From Agarilytica rhodophyticola (GTDB lineage: Bacteria > Pseudomonadota > Gammaproteobacteria > Pseudomonadales > Cellvibrionaceae), in the NCBI RefSeq assembly GCF_002157225.2, contig NZ_CP020038.1:2882501-2946500 (forward strand): a stretch of DNA of 64,000 bases, written 5' to 3'. The notes under the pieces were generated by a model. That model did not search any database. It had not been told where the DNA came from and worked only from the letters and a program-made list of their open reading frames with translations. Positions 10,273 to 19,925 of this stretch are shown in pieces (position 1 is the first letter of the stretch; each line of letters starts with the position of its first letter). The position numbers and the translations under genes were made by a program.

Positions 10273-13200
10273 ATGGATTCTTTTGCTTCACTATCTTCGT
10301 TATCACACAAAAATTTAAACAACATATTAAGACTCATATCCAACACAAAATATGTTATTAGTTTTTTATTTATAGTTGCCCTCACCGGATGTGGTGGCGG
10401 TAGTGGCGGAGGTGGCAGTAGTAGTGGCGGTGGAGCCAGTGGTGGAGTTACACCCACAGCTACACCGATCATTACCGCTACACCGACACCAACGGCCACT
10501 GCCGAGCCTGGCCTGCAGGCTGTGGCGTTAACTGGGACTGTGGCGAGTTTTCCTGATCCTACACAAGTGGCTTCATCGAATAAGACTCAGCGTAAAAGTT
10601 ATGGCGTTGGCTCGTATAAAATCGCTTCTTCAGTACAACAATACGCTCAATATAATAAAGTAGGATTGGCTAAACCTGACTTAGAAGATGGCAGTCTAGG
10701 CCGTGAAGATATGGTAGCCGCTTCGGCCTTGGTATCCTTGTTTTTATTAGCGGATGTCAACTTTACAACCGCAATTGCAACGGTGCGCACGGATGAAGAA
10801 GGTGCTTACACTGTTACTGCTGCAGATGTACTGGATTATCTTGTCAGTCAGAATCTGGTGAGCGCCGATGCAGATGAGGCGACAATAATGTCGGCATTTA
10901 GAGCATTAGGGCGTTTGCAAGTGCGGGCTGTTATTGTCAAAGCCGATGGTAATGGTGAACAAAATGCCCTAGCCATACAGTCTATTGCAGACCCTGCTAA
11001 TATCGACGAGAGTGGCGCACCGATTCCTGTTCCGGTAGATCCTATCGTCCATCGAGTTGTTAAAACTGTTGTCGATCAAATTCGAGATGCTATTGATTCT
11101 CTGCGTGACTTAGGTGTGAATGATACGCTGGTAACACAACTAACCGCTTCAGTAATTGATAGCGTGGTAGATGATATAACCCGTGTCGTTGAAGAAGCGG
11201 CAAGCAGTGTCATTGAAATTCCCGAAGGCCAAAGTGTTGAAAATGTGATTGCTCTGCAGGAAACACAATTTACTTTGGACGTGCCTCCTGAAGATATCGC
11301 ACAGCTGGGAGATGTGATTGCTGGAACCGCAACAGATCAGAATGCTGCAATTGTAGCTTTAGAAAGCTCAGTACTCAACGCTAATGAAGAAGTAGCCGCT
11401 TCCGATAGCACATTGGCTTCATCGTTAAGTAGTGATCAGCAAGGGTTATTGGCAGGTTTGCAATCAGTATTAGGAGAAACCGTCACAACACAAGTCGATA
11501 GCGCAATTGATGCGGCGACAGCAGCCGGAAACTTAGCAAGTATTTTAGATCTTTCCGGCGGGCAAACTGCCGAACAAGTATTGGCGCTGCAAGCCCTGGA
11601 AAAAAATCGTCAACTTCGCCGTTCATTGCAACGCTTGTTTTTATCCATGGGCTTGGCGATTGTGGTCGACGAAAATAACGCCGGCGATGGCGGTGTGATT
11701 GCAATTAACTTACCCGTACCGCCACATATTGCAGACGCCTCTCTACCCGGGGGGCGTGGTTTCGGTGATCGCAATATTCGCCTATTTAAAATTGGCAGTG
11801 GTGATTTAGAAACCGATAGTGATTATACTTCAGATGCCAGTGCCGCACTAGGTGTACCCGATAGCGATGGTGTTCCTCAAGCGCCTTTATATTTCGCCCC
11901 CGCACTTTCTGATGTTGTCAGTGACTTATTAAACGGACAGACTTTAGCGGATTTTCAGCTCGCTGTAGATGCTGCTTTTACTCGTATTAGTAGCCCCGAT
12001 AGCACACCAACCGTTGAAGATTTTAATCTGATTGACCGTTTACGAATATACCACGATCTTACGCTTCGCTTGCAAGAAGCATCTCTTGTTTCTTCAGCGG
12101 TGGTCAACTCGCTGGTGGACAACAAAGATGCTACTTTAAAAATAAAACGTTTAGCCGCTGTTATTGCCCAATTTTTCACGTGGGCGAAGCAGGGGGTTAA
12201 TGTGACGCCTGAAGGGTTTCCAATTTATACTGGTAGAATTGCACCTTTAGAAGGTGGTGCAAATATTATTGACAGCTCTGAACTCGTTCGAGAATTAAGT
12301 TTGTCACTTGCACAAACTCCTATCGCTGCAGCAGAACAGTTAACAGGTAAAGTAAGCTTTTATGCACAGTTTGCCGATGAAGCTGTGCAGTCAGCAATAC
12401 AACAAGCTAGCTTTGCCAGCAGCGTGCAGTTTGACTTAGTCAGTACCTTAATAGATATTTATCCTTCTGATGCAGCAGGTTATCGCGACCTTATTACTGG
12501 AACAGAGGCAACCGCAGGCACCCCCGGTACACCAGCGTCACCTGATTATGCAAGAGCACGAGACCGTATTGCCAGAGGCCTAACTTCATCGGTACCGTCG
12601 ACGCTTTTTGGACGCACACTTACTAGTGAGAGTGACATTAATATTCGTTCAGCACTATTTTTCTTAACTTTTTTACTGCAGGGAGAATTTCTTATCTCCC
12701 CTGAAGAGGGGTTCTTCGTTGAAGATCAGATCAATGGCAACACACGATTACTGCCTAATTTTAATAATATAAAATTCATGCAAGGCTCGGATTCGGTAAC
12801 GGTTGCGACGCTGGTATCTGAATTACTAGATATTACTCTCATTGCCAATGGCGACTTTTTCACGATTGCTAACAATACTTTAAATACAGGTTTAACAGGC
12901 TTACCTGTTCTGCCTGAATTTAAAGAGCAAAATATTGATGACTTTGTCGATGATTTAGGTGCTCGTGCCACTAGCGTCGATGTTAGTTGTACGGTAGAGC
13001 GTTTTGATGGGCTTGATCCAAATGCCGGTAGTAACCCTCTATCGCTTACTATTTTTGCCGTTGATTACGATGAAAATACAGGAGCGTTTGTTAAAGGTGA
13101 TGCAATTAGTGCTACGGTTAATAGTACTTCTGTTGTCGCTAATGGTTTAACTCGACGTACTTACACTATTGAAGGTTTATCCCCTGAAGTACAGTCTGGT

Positions 13201-16200
13201 GTTTTTGGTCGTGATTATGTTTTACGCTTTGATATTGCTAATTACCAAAATGATTTACCAGAGCTTTTCTTCTGGGTGGATGGCTTTAGCCCAGAATTAA
13301 ATCTTTGCGATAGTGAACTTCCATTATTCATAGGTCCAGATAAAAGTTTCGCGACGATACCCGGGCTTGGTCTTATCAGTGATCAGAGCCGTCCCAATAC
13401 TGATGGCAGTAGTTCACCTGAAGGTATTGATGTTTCCAATTTTGAACAACCCGGTGCACCTATTTATCTCACTAGTGAAGAAGAGAATGCTGGTCTAGGT
13501 GTGCTAGATTTCACTTTCAGTTCTACCAGCACAGGATATTCTGTTGATGCTATAGATAGTAATGTTGGTTTTGCGCCGTTATATGGCGGTTATGTCAATG
13601 GCGAACTACAAGTTAGTTTAAACCAAGGTTCACAAGATCAGCTAAGAGGTTTAGCCAACCTTATTGGTGCAAATATTCGTGGTCTTTTAGAATCTGTCAT
13701 CGCCGATGATAGTGTTTTAAATACTAGTATTAGTATCGACGGTGATATTAGTACGTTTGAGCATGATTTAATTTATTTAATGCGTGATGCCGGTGGTAAA
13801 TTTTGGCTTGTTGAATTACGCTTTCTCGACATTTTCACACTATCAGATACGGCAGGAACTCAAGGCTTTATCGACATTGGCTTTGCCAGTATAAATAATC
13901 TTGGTGACATCGGCATTCCTGAAGCAGCCTTTGGTGATTTGCCCGGCGGCTCCGATACAGGTAATGGCCCTGGTAGCGGTGCCAATGTCTTTTTTCAAAA
14001 TATGTTGTACGGCGATTGGTTGGTTCTAGACCCTCCCAGTGGTTATACTGGCCCATCGCTGCTTGAGGCGAGGGAAATATCCTTCGGCGGCAACGATGTG
14101 CATTATGATGCTTTAGAAACTGCTACGGATGGTATTGTTATTCGCTATGCAAGTGACCATTTTGAAGCGAATATTTCAGCCGTCGCTGACTTTGCTGATA
14201 CTTTTGGTACACCTCCTGATTACACTACTATTCCGGTTCGAGTTGATGCCGGTCGACAAGGTATTACCCTGGTTAAAATTAACTTTAACCAAACGACATT
14301 GTCTTGGGTGATGGAGCCGGCACCTGAAAATGCTGCCGCTTTTACAACTAACCTTGCCCATAATGATTTAATTGCAGTGTTTAGTGATGCTGCTGATGAT
14401 CCGCAAACGCCTGTTTATCTCGGTCGTGTGTTGCGAGAGTTTGCCGCTAATGACCCTCAAGCAAATTTTGAAATTGCCTTTGAATGGATTCGCTTTGCTG
14501 ACGTTAGCAATCAGACTTCTGATGGACAGCAAGATCCACGAGAAGTGATATGTTTTAACCAGGAGCAAGTCAATACTTGTCCAGAGAATCATCCAGGCCT
14601 TTATTTCTCATCTGATTTAAACACGATTGTGGGGTCAGTATTTGACCAAGATTTTGATGGTGTCGCCGCGTTATTTGATCCTAATGACAATGATCCAAAT
14701 GTTCCTGGAAATTTCAGCGATGGTTCTACTCCTGGCAATATTATGGAGGGACTAGAAATCATTGCATTTGCAGAATCTGATGGCGCTTCTGGTATTGATC
14801 AGAGTTTTTTGGTTGAAACATTTAATGTTTATCCTGGTGATATTCAAGTAGTGAGCGTTCGCAGTGAAATTTTTGGTGACAACAGTACAAGCCAAAATAT
14901 TTTTACCTGCTCACCACCATCCAATAATAATGGTCAATTTACGGATTTTTCATGTTCTGCTCGCGATGTAGATGGCACGGTGAATGTTGTTAGTGCCTTC
15001 CAAAATGGCAATAGTGTTGGATTTAATTTGGAGGTGCCAGAAGCGACACTTAGTAATTTATCTAATCGTATTAACTTTGACTATGAGATTATCTTTAGAG
15101 TCCCCACCGACTTAGACGGTAATGTCTTTATGTGTGGTGATAGCGCTTGTCCTGCTCGCCCACCTGTTGCAGGAAGCGTATCTGTATTGCTACCTGATAA
15201 TGTGGCTGTCATCGAAGATTTGTCTATTACTATTGGTACCGAGCAACCCACTAATGTTAGTAACCTCAGTAGCCTTGATGTAACGCGAGAATTTACCATT
15301 GCCGCCGATCCTATTCCTAACGCGGTAGAATATGAACTCAATATCTTTTGTGCTTCATCTCAACCGGGTGAGCCTTGGTTACCCGAAGAAAATATTTCAT
15401 TTTTTGCTCCAGCGAGAGACGAAAGTGGACGCAGTATCCAAGCGAATTTCCAAATCCATGTTCCTTGGATTGGAGGGCGCTCATGCGATATTTCTTTTAG
15501 TGCTCGCCTTGAAAATGATGCTGGAGAAGAAATTGGTATCAGTGCTCTGACGATTGAAGATATTACTACTACCGGTGGTGGCGGTGTATTTGCCGATAAT
15601 GAGTTTGAGATTATCGTTAATCAAGATGTGTGTTTGGTGGCAGATGCTGCTGGATTGCGCTCGCCTCAAGTTACTGATAACTGTGCAGATCAGGATCGTT
15701 TATTTACACTGACGACCTTAACTGCCAATGACGATGGTACTCTTGCCACCATCACTCTGGGCAACGGTGTTTTAGATGCGCGAGTAGATGGTGGTCGACT
15801 AGGGTTGACCAGTGGCGAATTAGGTGAGGGTGCGGTAATTACATTTAATACCGATACGTCAATCCAAGGTGATATCGCTTCGCCAACTTGTGGAGTTATT
15901 TCGACAGATAATTTCTCTGATACTTGTACTAATGGCGAGCTGAGCACGCTTAGCTCCGACTTTTTCTTTGTTGCCAATAATATCATGACATTAGATGCAT
16001 CTCTTTTATCCGTACTGGAGTTGCGCGATCCCAGCCAAACTATGTTGACGTCAATTGCTCTGGATAGTCCTGGCTTTTATTTATTAGTTGAGCCTAATAG
16101 TAATGAAACTATTATGGAAATTCAGATTGACAGTTTTAGTGAAGCTAGCGGTGAAATAAAAATATTTGCACATTTCACTCTCACCGCAGGTTTCAATGAA

Positions 16201-18612
16201 TATCAACAGGGTGATAGTAGCAATACCTTGGAACTGACTGCGCCGGGTTTTATGTCGATCAATCATGATTCTGGGCAGCCTGTAGATTTTGATATTCGTT
16301 TTGTCCGTTCTGAAGAGATGGGTATAGCTTGGTTTTTACCACCACCACGTGCAGATTTAGCAGGCGATCATGATATTAATAGTGATGGCGTCAATGATCT
16401 TGCCGTGAGCTTTGCCTCAAACCAATGGACATTTACCTTTGCTGGTGGGAGTGACGGCGTAAGCTTTTTAGAAGTCTTCGGGGTTAACGGGCCGCAAGTT
16501 ATTGATGCCAATTCGACTGGTGAATATGAAGTCGTCGTCGACGAACGCGACGTTAGTGTCGAATTTTTTGGTCGCTTAGGTAGCGATGATTTTCGTGTAT
16601 TCAGTGAGTTTGATGGTGCCGGTCAAGGCTTTATTGAAACAGAAGTATTCTTTGGTGGGCCTGGTGGTGGCAATCCCGGTGATCCCGGAGGCTGCTCTGA
16701 TTGTCCACAGTCACTGGCAAATACATTTGTCACTGAGGGCATTGTAAATCTTTCCGATAATGCTCAAGCAGGTGGACTTAACTTTGATGACGGCGGAGCG
16801 GTTCTCGCCAGTTTCAATGTAACATCGACTATTATCGAGGTTTCTTTACCAGCGGGTGTTGCCGGCACCACATTAGAAATATTTGATCCGATTACCCAAC
16901 AAGCGATAGAAGATAGCAGCTTTAGCTTTACTCGTGATGGTGGCTTCTTTTTTGTTAATTATCGAGATAACAATGGCGCCAGCTACGAATTTCATATCAA
17001 CGATTTTGGTGTTGACGTACAAATTAATGTATTTGCAGAGCTTGGTAATGGTAGTCCTTTACCTACCCCTGGCCAGGACGATTTAGGTAACACGGATATT
17101 GATGGTGACGGCATCCTCAACAGCGTGGACAATTGCAAAGTCATTGCTAATCCGCAACAGCAAGACGCAGATCTCGATGGCTTAGGCGATGTGTGCGATC
17201 TTACTGTACCCGACATTGCAGGTGTTTATAAAATAGAAATTTCTCACGCAGTGGCAAGCCAGGATTTTGATGAGCTAAGTGGGAATTGTGTGAGCGCTAT
17301 TGATGAGTCTCTCATTGTTAGAATGGATACGCTCGGTAATCAACTATTTTTTACTATCGTTGGCGAGGAAGACCCTGAGTTAGTGGGTGTTATGGCGGAT
17401 ACAGGAGACTTTAGTTTATTCGATCCCGACGCCGATACTTTTCAAAGTAGCGCGGGTATTTTCAACCAGCAAACAAGCGGTTTTAGTTTTAGCTTTAATG
17501 ACCAAGAAAATAGTCAAGATGGAAGTATCGTCTGTAATGTTATGGCGGACGTTACGGCCACGCCGCCGACAGCAGTTGAAGAGCAAGCAGCTTTTGCAAC
17601 AGGTGTAAGTTGGTTTGAAGCCCATCGCAGTGAAAACGGTGTTGCGGAATTTGAATATGGCACTATCCAAACGGCGAGTATTGAGCAAATATTTATGTGG
17701 GACTTTTTCGCGCAACCTGCTGCTTGGATTGATATCTCTGCTGAGCAAATGGGCGTTGAGCAATATCTTACTGACAGCGGTATTATTTCTGTTGATGACC
17801 TTTTGTTCGTGGAAGGTTTTATTAATGCACCAAACACGGCCATTTTGCATCCGACCACTAACGGTAATGTTACCACTATTCAAACCTATCACATGGATCT
17901 TGAGGTTTTTGATATTGAGGGAATGCTTGCGGTTAATGCCATTGATGAACCCTTTGGTATAGGCCTAGATGATAGTGTTATTTTTCCTAATGGTGCACAA
18001 GCATTTGTAGCTAATATTACAGTGCAAGCCGATGCCTATCGTTTTGAATGTGATCATCCTTTTGCGCCCGATACCTTAAATTGCCAGAATATTGTTTCAG
18101 TTAGTGACGGTAGCGGTGCTGCGGTCCCCGCTATAAGTTTTGATGAAGTTATTAACTCTGATACGGAATTTAGTGCGGGTACTACTGTGGGTGCTATTTG
18201 GGGCGGCCAAGGGTTCGATGAGCAGGGCGAGTTCATGATTGATATCCATCTAGTTTCTAACGATGGCTTATCGACTGGTAACGAGTTGCGCGCTGTTATC
18301 AGTAAGCGTTCGATTGTTGCTGGCGCCATTCCAATGGTACTCGATACTGTGCAAGTCATTGCCACAACTATCGGAGGCGTCGATGTACTGGAATTTACTA
18401 TCCCTGAAAATATTGCCATGATGGGCAATCTCGATAGAGACGATAGGGTACCGTTTATCTTTGTGGAAAGTGGTATTGAAAACTCACCTTTTGTGCGTCT
18501 GGGCAGAAAAATCCTCGCGGGAACAGCGTTTGAGGAAATACTATTTAATGAAAATGCGCGAAATACTATTCGCGATAACTTTAATCCGCCCTTGCCACCG
18601 TCGCTGCCATAG
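10273..18612 (+). CDS. Giant (2779-residue) outer-membrane or surface lipoprotein, unknown function
   Basis: The N-terminus has a hydrophobic stretch (YVISFLFIVA) and the lipobox LTGC with Cys40. The +2 residue is Gly rather than Asp, so Lol sorting to the outer membrane is expected. A Gly/Ser linker (41-58) and a Thr/Pro stretch (60-82) follow. Residues about 85-450 are largely helical and carry a repeated GQ-S/T-x-E-x-V-x-ALQ motif near 318 and 429. The rest is beta-rich and Asp/Asn/Gly-rich. Calcium-type acidic loops occur near 1457 (DQDFDGVAALFDPNDNDPN), 2031 (DINSDGVND) and 2274-2310 (DIDGDGILNSVDNC, DADLDGLGDVCD); the last is a thrombospondin type-3-like pair. No enzyme or carbohydrate-binding domain is recognisable. 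Seven or more scattered cysteines suggest extracytoplasmic disulfides. The start codon is uncertain because no strong ribosome site is seen, but the signal peptide fixes the reading. Confidence 0.8.
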   Translation: MDSFASLSSLSHKNLNNILRLISNTKYVISFLFIVALTGCGGGSGGGGSSSGGGASGGVTPTATPIITATPTPTATAEPGLQAVALTGTVASFPDPTQVASSNKTQRKSYGVGSYKIASSVQQYAQYNKVGLAKPDLEDGSLGREDMVAASALVSLFLLADVNFTTAIATVRTDEEGAYTVTAADVLDYLVSQNLVSADADEATIMSAFRALGRLQVRAVIVKADGNGEQNALAIQSIADPANIDESGAPIPVPVDPIVHRVVKTVVDQIRDAIDSLRDLGVNDTLVTQLTASVIDSVVDDITRVVEEAASSVIEIPEGQSVENVIALQETQFTLDVPPEDIAQLGDVIAGTATDQNAAIVALESSVLNANEEVAASDSTLASSLSSDQQGLLAGLQSVLGETVTTQVDSAIDAATAAGNLASILDLSGGQTAEQVLALQALEKNRQLRRSLQRLFLSMGLAIVVDENNAGDGGVIAINLPVPPHIADASLPGGRGFGDRNIRLFKIGSGDLETDSDYTSDASAALGVPDSDGVPQAPLYFAPALSDVVSDLLNGQTLADFQLAVDAAFTRISSPDSTPTVEDFNLIDRLRIYHDLTLRLQEASLVSSAVVNSLVDNKDATLKIKRLAAVIAQFFTWAKQGVNVTPEGFPIYTGRIAPLEGGANIIDSSELVRELSLSLAQTPIAAAEQLTGKVSFYAQFADEAVQSAIQQASFASSVQFDLVSTLIDIYPSDAAGYRDLITGTEATAGTPGTPASPDYARARDRIARGLTSSVPSTLFGRTLTSESDINIRSALFFLTFLLQGEFLISPEEGFFVEDQINGNTRLLPNFNNIKFMQGSDSVTVATLVSELLDITLIANGDFFTIANNTLNTGLTGLPVLPEFKEQNIDDFVDDLGARATSVDVSCTVERFDGLDPNAGSNPLSLTIFAVDYDENTGAFVKGDAISATVNSTSVVANGLTRRTYTIEGLSPEVQSGVFGRDYVLRFDIANYQNDLPELFFWVDGFSPELNLCDSELPLFIGPDKSFATIPGLGLISDQSRPNTDGSSSPEGIDVSNFEQPGAPIYLTSEEENAGLGVLDFTFSSTSTGYSVDAIDSNVGFAPLYGGYVNGELQVSLNQGSQDQLRGLANLIGANIRGLLESVIADDSVLNTSISIDGDISTFEHDLIYLMRDAGGKFWLVELRFLDIFTLSDTAGTQGFIDIGFASINNLGDIGIPEAAFGDLPGGSDTGNGPGSGANVFFQNMLYGDWLVLDPPSGYTGPSLLEAREISFGGNDVHYDALETATDGIVIRYASDHFEANISAVADFADTFGTPPDYTTIPVRVDAGRQGITLVKINFNQTTLSWVMEPAPENAAAFTTNLAHNDLIAVFSDAADDPQTPVYLGRVLREFAANDPQANFEIAFEWIRFADVSNQTSDGQQDPREVICFNQEQVNTCPENHPGLYFSSDLNTIVGSVFDQDFDGVAALFDPNDNDPNVPGNFSDGSTPGNIMEGLEIIAFAESDGASGIDQSFLVETFNVYPGDIQVVSVRSEIFGDNSTSQNIFTCSPPSNNNGQFTDFSCSARDVDGTVNVVSAFQNGNSVGFNLEVPEATLSNLSNRINFDYEIIFRVPTDLDGNVFMCGDSACPARPPVAGSVSVLLPDNVAVIEDLSITIGTEQPTNVSNLSSLDVTREFTIAADPIPNAVEYELNIFCASSQPGEPWLPEENISFFAPARDESGRSIQANFQIHVPWIGGRSCDISFSARLENDAGEEIGISALTIEDITTTGGGGVFADNEFEIIVNQDVCLVADAAGLRSPQVTDNCADQDRLFTLTTLTANDDGTLATITLGNGVLDARVDGGRLGLTSGELGEGAVITFNTDTSIQGDIASPTCGVISTDNFSDTCTNGELSTLSSDFFFVANNIMTLDASLLSVLELRDPSQTMLTSIALDSPGFYLLVEPNSNETIMEIQIDSFSEASGEIKIFAHFTLTAGFNEYQQGDSSNTLELTAPGFMSINHDSGQPVDFDIRFVRSEEMGIAWFLPPPRADLAGDHDINSDGVNDLAVSFASNQWTFTFAGGSDGVSFLEVFGVNGPQVIDANSTGEYEVVVDERDVSVEFFGRLGSDDFRVFSEFDGAGQGFIETEVFFGGPGGGNPGDPGGCSDCPQSLANTFVTEGIVNLSDNAQAGGLNFDDGGAVLASFNVTSTIIEVSLPAGVAGTTLEIFDPITQQAIEDSSFSFTRDGGFFFVNYRDNNGASYEFHINDFGVDVQINVFAELGNGSPLPTPGQDDLGNTDIDGDGILNSVDNCKVIANPQQQDADLDGLGDVCDLTVPDIAGVYKIEISHAVASQDFDELSGNCVSAIDESLIVRMDTLGNQLFFTIVGEEDPELVGVMADTGDFSLFDPDADTFQSSAGIFNQQTSGFSFSFNDQENSQDGSIVCNVMADVTATPPTAVEEQAAFATGVSWFEAHRSENGVAEFEYGTIQTASIEQIFMWDFFAQPAAWIDISAEQMGVEQYLTDSGIISVDDLLFVEGFINAPNTAILHPTTNGNVTTIQTYHMDLEVFDIEGMLAVNAIDEPFGIGLDDSVIFPNGAQAFVANITVQADAYRFECDHPFAPDTLNCQNIVSVSDGSGAAVPAISFDEVINSDTEFSAGTTVGAIWGGQGFDEQGEFMIDIHLVSNDGLSTGNELRAVISKRSIVAGAIPMVLDTVQVIATTIGGVDVLEFTIPENIAMMGNLDRDDRVPFIFVESGIENSPFVRLGRKILAGTAFEEILFNENARNTIRDNFNPPLPPSLP

Positions 18613-18674
18613 GTTCGGAGCGGATAAAGTGTTTCATCGATTAATGGAGTCGCGTAGCAGCAAGGATGCGACAC

Positions 18675-18700
18675 CTTAGGGCCTGTTAACAGGCCCTAAG
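18675..18700. terminator. Perfect 26-bp palindrome between convergent genes
   Basis: Half CTTAGGGCCTGTT repeated in inverted orientation without mismatch. It lies 62 bases past the giant lipoprotein stop and overlaps the TAG stop (18698-18696) of the epimerase gene on the other strand. Neither side has a T-tract, so it is a likely bidirectional but atypical terminator. Confidence 0.55.
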
Positions 18701-19925
18701 CTACTTGCAATCTTTTACACATTTCTAACATAGCGCGGCCATTATGATAAGGTGCTTTCCAGAAACCCATTTTATAATGATGATATGAATCATGCTGATC
18801 CAGTATGGATGACCAATGCCATTCACCGTGTTTATGATCAATAATGCTATTACAGATAAATTGCCAGTTTTTAGCGACGGCTTCTAAATAGAAATATTCA
18901 CCTGTAATTTCGTAAGCATTTAAAAACCCCACTAGGGCTTCGGCTTGAATCCACCATACCCTCTCTACAATATTTTTATTATTTTTAATATCGTACATAT
19001 CGAGAACCGCACCTTTATCGTCTCTCCCTTCTCGATAACAGGTTGCTGCCAACTTGATAACCAACGGCTTAAAAATATTATATAGATCTTTGTCTCCAAG
19101 GATTTTTACGGATTCCCATATTAGCCAGCTACTTTCTATATCATGTCCATAGGAATAGGTTGTTGAGTGATCCTGCCAGTTATTATCCAAGAACATTCGT
19201 AGATGATAATTATCTTTATTGATAAAGTATTTATGGTAGTAACCTAAAAGAGTGATTAAGGACTGTCTAACATCAGAGCAATTGAAAACTGAGTAAAGCG
19301 CAGTGTAAGCCTCGATAATATGAAGGTGAGTGTTCATTGTCTTGGGGTAGTTAAGATCTTTGGTGCTCAAGCGCACATCATCTAGGTGTCCCCATTTTTG
19401 TGAGAAGGCTTCGTAATAGCCGCCATTAGTATCATCGTGCCCATATTTTTCTATCAAGCCATATAGTGCATACGCATTATCTAATACTTGTTGGTTTTTC
19501 GTAAGTTTGTAATAAGAACACAGTGCATAAATAGCAAAGGCCTGAGCATAAATTTGCTTTCTGTTATTAATACAATGACCTTGATAATCTACTTCCCAAA
19601 CAACACCACCGAAGGTGTGATCGAAAAAAAAGGATTGAATATAATGATAAGCTCGATCGGCGATTTCTTTGTACTTCACTTCATTGAAATATAAGGCTAT
19701 TTCGCTAAAAAACCAGAGGATTCGGGTATTGAGCACAATGCCTCTATTACTTTTTTCCTTTACTACGCCCGTGGCGGTAATTTCGCCGATAAATCCATTA
19801 TTGGTTTTATCGATTGTGTTTTCTATCCACCAATTAGCAATGGCAACAAGTTCATTCTTAAAGTGCTTATCACTTAATATTAATTGACTTTTGTTAACTG
19901 CAAAATCATTTAATAATACACTCAT
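18696..19925 (-). CDS. Mannobiose/cellobiose 2-epimerase (AGE family)
   Basis: Converts the reducing-end residue of a beta-1,4-disaccharide; next to a GH130 phosphorylase the likely reaction is mannobiose to mannosyl-glucose, in the cytoplasm. The (alpha/alpha)6-barrel family blocks are clear: KSNRGIVLNTRILWFFSE, GGVVWEVD, KQIYAQAFAIYAL, NTHLHIIEAYTALY, SYGHDIESSWLIWE, RVWWIQAEALVGFLNAY and HYKMGFWKAPYHNGRAMLEM. The conserved histidines in NTHLH, YGHDIE and PYHN fit the known catalytic set of cellobiose 2-epimerases. Length 409 is normal. Its start overlaps the stop of the upstream GH130 gene by 4 bases (ATGA), so the two are translationally coupled. Cellobiose versus mannobiose preference is inferred from context. 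Confidence 0.9.
   Translation of the reverse strand: MSVLLNDFAVNKSQLILSDKHFKNELVAIANWWIENTIDKTNNGFIGEITATGVVKEKSNRGIVLNTRILWFFSEIALYFNEVKYKEIADRAYHYIQSFFFDHTFGGVVWEVDYQGHCINNRKQIYAQAFAIYALCSYYKLTKNQQVLDNAYALYGLIEKYGHDDTNGGYYEAFSQKWGHLDDVRLSTKDLNYPKTMNTHLHIIEAYTALYSVFNCSDVRQSLITLLGYYHKYFINKDNYHLRMFLDNNWQDHSTTYSYGHDIESSWLIWESVKILGDKDLYNIFKPLVIKLAATCYREGRDDKGAVLDMYDIKNNKNIVERVWWIQAEALVGFLNAYEITGEYFYLEAVAKNWQFICNSIIDHKHGEWHWSSILDQHDSYHHYKMGFWKAPYHNGRAMLEMCKRLQVA

Noticed and set aside
10269-10499. Minus-strand proline-rich frame opposite the Gly/Ser linker of the giant lipoprotein
   Set aside because: Its composition is the antisense of a GGx/AGT-rich linker; no ribosome site or family pattern.
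17416-17892. Long (158-codon) minus-strand frame inside the giant lipoprotein gene
   Set aside because: Antisense of a convincing signal-peptide-bearing frame; no family pattern or ribosome site.
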